Assembly (NCBI GenBank): GCA_905187815.1
Contig: CAJJJM010000003.1
Coordinates: forward strand, 1-64,000
Reading direction: 5' to 3'
Source of the DNA: an uncultured Methanomassiliicoccaceae archaeon
GTDB taxonomy: Archaea > Thermoplasmatota > Thermoplasmata > Methanomassiliicoccales > Methanomethylophilaceae
DNA: 64,000 bases
In this document: positions 63,061-64,000 of the stretch, in pieces
How positions within the stretch are numbered: position 1 is the stretch's first letter
Layout of the letters: each line of letters opens with the position of its first letter
The notes under the pieces: model-generated
Database searches by the model: none
What the model saw: the letters and a program-made list of their open reading frames with translations, nothing else
Told to the model about the DNA's origin: nothing
Made by a program: the position numbers and the translations under genes

Positions 63061-63100
63061 CGTATTAATACGGACGGAACGGTTGCGAGGACAACGTCCG
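63061..63100. other. Palindrome and stem near tRNA-Leu 3' side
   Basis: CGTATTAATACG (63061-63072) is a perfect 12-bp palindrome with a TATA-like core; CGGACG (63071-63076) pairs with CGTCCG (63095-63100). It lies just beyond the 3' end of the tRNA (minus strand). It may be a promoter or end structure; no gene is attached. Confidence 0.25.
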
Positions 63101-63121
63101 GAATTAGAAATCATGGGATGG

Positions 63122-63205
63122 TGCTGGGAGAGGGATTCGAACCCTCGAACCACTAAGGACAGGATCCTAAGTCCTGCGTCTTTGACCTAGCTTGACAATC
63201 CCAGC
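63122..63205 (-). tRNA. tRNA-Leu, anticodon UAG
   Basis: An 84-nt class II tRNA. Acceptor arms GCTGGGA/TCCCAGC; anticodon stem CAGGA/TCCTG with loop CTTAGGA giving anticodon TAG (reads CUA and related Leu codons); an enlarged variable region (TCCTTAGTGGTTC); T arm GAGGG-TTCGAAT-CCCTC. Discriminator is A and CCA is encoded (63119-63121). No intron. Confidence 0.93.
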
Positions 63206-63315
63206 AGCGACGTCCCGAACGCTTACCACGATATGATGGTATCGGATGGCTGGCTACCCTGCCACATCATTATAATAGAGCGTTCCCCGATACAGTGCCC
63301 GTTTGAGGTTTGGCA

Positions 63316-64000
63316 ATGTCGGATTTACTAGCTAGAGAGGGGAAGCAGCTCCTCCTGGGCAACGAGGCCATCGTCAGAGGTCTGTTCGAGGCCGGTGCGG
63401 ACTTCGTGTCCACGTACCCCGGGACTCCTTCCTCCGAGATCGGTAACCTCCTCGAGAAGCTCGCGTCCGACGCGGGCATGTATTTCGAATTCTCCACGAA
63501 CGAGAAGGTGGCGATGGAGGTCTCTGCCGCCGCCGCGTCATCCGGACTGAAATCGTTCGTCTTCATGAAACATGTGGGTCTCAACGTGGCAGCCGACCCG
63601 ATGATGACCCTGGCATATGCCGGGGTCACAGGCGGCATGCTCATCCTCACGGCCGACGATCCCTCGGCTCACAGCTCGCAGAACGAGCAGGACAACCGCT
63701 ACTATTCCCAGCTCGGCCTCCTGCCGATGGTGGAGCCGTCCACTCCCGCCGAGGCCAAGGACATGGTCAAGGCGGCCTACGCCATCTCGTCGGAGACTTC
63801 GCTGCCCGTCCTCTTCAGGACCACCACCAGGGTCAACCACGCCCGCGGCGTGGTGGAGCTCGGGGACCTCGGCGAGCCCAAGGGGAAGGGGCATTTCGAG
63901 AAGGACGTCGTGAGGTTCGTCAACATCCCCGCCCACGCCAGGGTCAACAGGAAGAGGCTGCTCGAGCAGATGAGGAAGGCTTCCGAGCTCTCCGAGTCCT
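63316..64000 (+). CDS. iorA: Indolepyruvate ferredoxin oxidoreductase alpha subunit, 5' part
   Basis: Oxidatively decarboxylates aryl pyruvates (indole-, phenyl-, hydroxyphenylpyruvate) to aryl-acetyl-CoA, or runs in reverse to make aromatic amino acids from aryl acids. The 228 residues present cover the pyrimidine-type domain: LLLGNEAIVRGLFEAG, STYPGTPSSEIGN, the EKVAMEVSAAAA core, KHVGLNVAADPMM and LTADDPSAHSSQNEQDNR. The C-terminal TPP and ferredoxin domains lie outside the window. TATA (TTATAAT, about 63270) is 40 nt upstream. Confidence 0.94.
   Translation, partial: MSDLLAREGKQLLLGNEAIVRGLFEAGADFVSTYPGTPSSEIGNLLEKLASDAGMYFEFSTNEKVAMEVSAAAASSGLKSFVFMKHVGLNVAADPMMTLAYAGVTGGMLILTADDPSAHSSQNEQDNRYYSQLGLLPMVEPSTPAEAKDMVKAAYAISSETSLPVLFRTTTRVNHARGVVELGDLGEPKGKGHFEKDVVRFVNIPAHARVNRKRLLEQMRKASELSES

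Overview
The window reads as a chromosomal segment of a GC-rich archaeon, most probably a Thermoplasmatota methanogen of the Methanomassiliicoccales type. Directly visible archaeal markers are SRP54, TrmY, archaeal PheT, HMG-CoA reductase, aCPSF1/FttA, proteasome beta, pelota, archaeal phosphoglycerate mutase, tandem ACT/PaaK proteins and indolepyruvate oxidoreductase. Many starts lie 22-35 nt from an archaeal TATA box, so transcripts are leaderless or short-leadered. The CoaD-DUF84 fusion is a Thermoplasmata trait. TGA ends almost every gene. TAG closes only two, and one of those has a back-up TAA two codons later, which fits a pyrrolysine-decoding lineage. No methanogenesis gene lies in the window, so the order-level assignment is inference.

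Layout. 1-5.8 kb: purB (cut by the window edge), a coiled-coil protein, then srp54-trmY-zinc ribbon-coaD/DUF84 with start/stop overlaps. 5.8-9.2 kb: a tight operon of a GlcD-type FAD oxidoreductase and both electron-transfer flavoprotein subunits, probably a lactate/2-hydroxyacid dehydrogenase complex. 9.2-12.6 kb (minus): Bcp peroxiredoxin, pheT, hmgA. 12.7-25.3 kb: membrane proteins, a TPR protein, rubrerythrin, two large surface proteins, fttA, psmB, a damaged membrane gene and an alcohol dehydrogenase. 25.4-33 kb: the full tryptophan pathway as two convergent units, trpBA (plus) and trpEGDCF (minus). 33.5-35.8 kb: B12-dependent ribonucleotide reductase. 36-43.9 kb: a small type IV pilus-like locus (Cys-rich protein, secretion ATPase, membrane platform, two pilin-like proteins) around a U32 peptidase gene. 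43.9-47.8 kb: apgM, a hydrolase, a CxxCxxCC protein, a zinc-ribbon membrane protein, a candidate structured RNA and a methyltransferase. 47.9-54.3 kb: two PaaK-type aryl-CoA ligases, an ACT protein, a SelB-like protein without GTPase motifs, and a winged-helix regulator. 54.4-64 kb: a homocitrate-synthase-like protein lacking its catalytic residues, pelA, carAB, gdhA, tRNA-Leu(UAG) and the start of iorA.

Functional threads. Nitrogen and carbamoyl metabolism (gdhA, carAB, purB), aromatic amino acids by two routes (Trp biosynthesis; aryl-acid activation with iorA), RNA quality control and termination (pelA, fttA), and cell-surface functions (adhesin-like proteins, pilus-like genes) dominate. 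The most unusual items are the homocitrate-synthase-like pseudoenzyme, the candidate RNA at 46939-47159, the SelB-like protein with no G motifs, the Cys-rich N-terminus of EtfA and the compact pilus-like locus.
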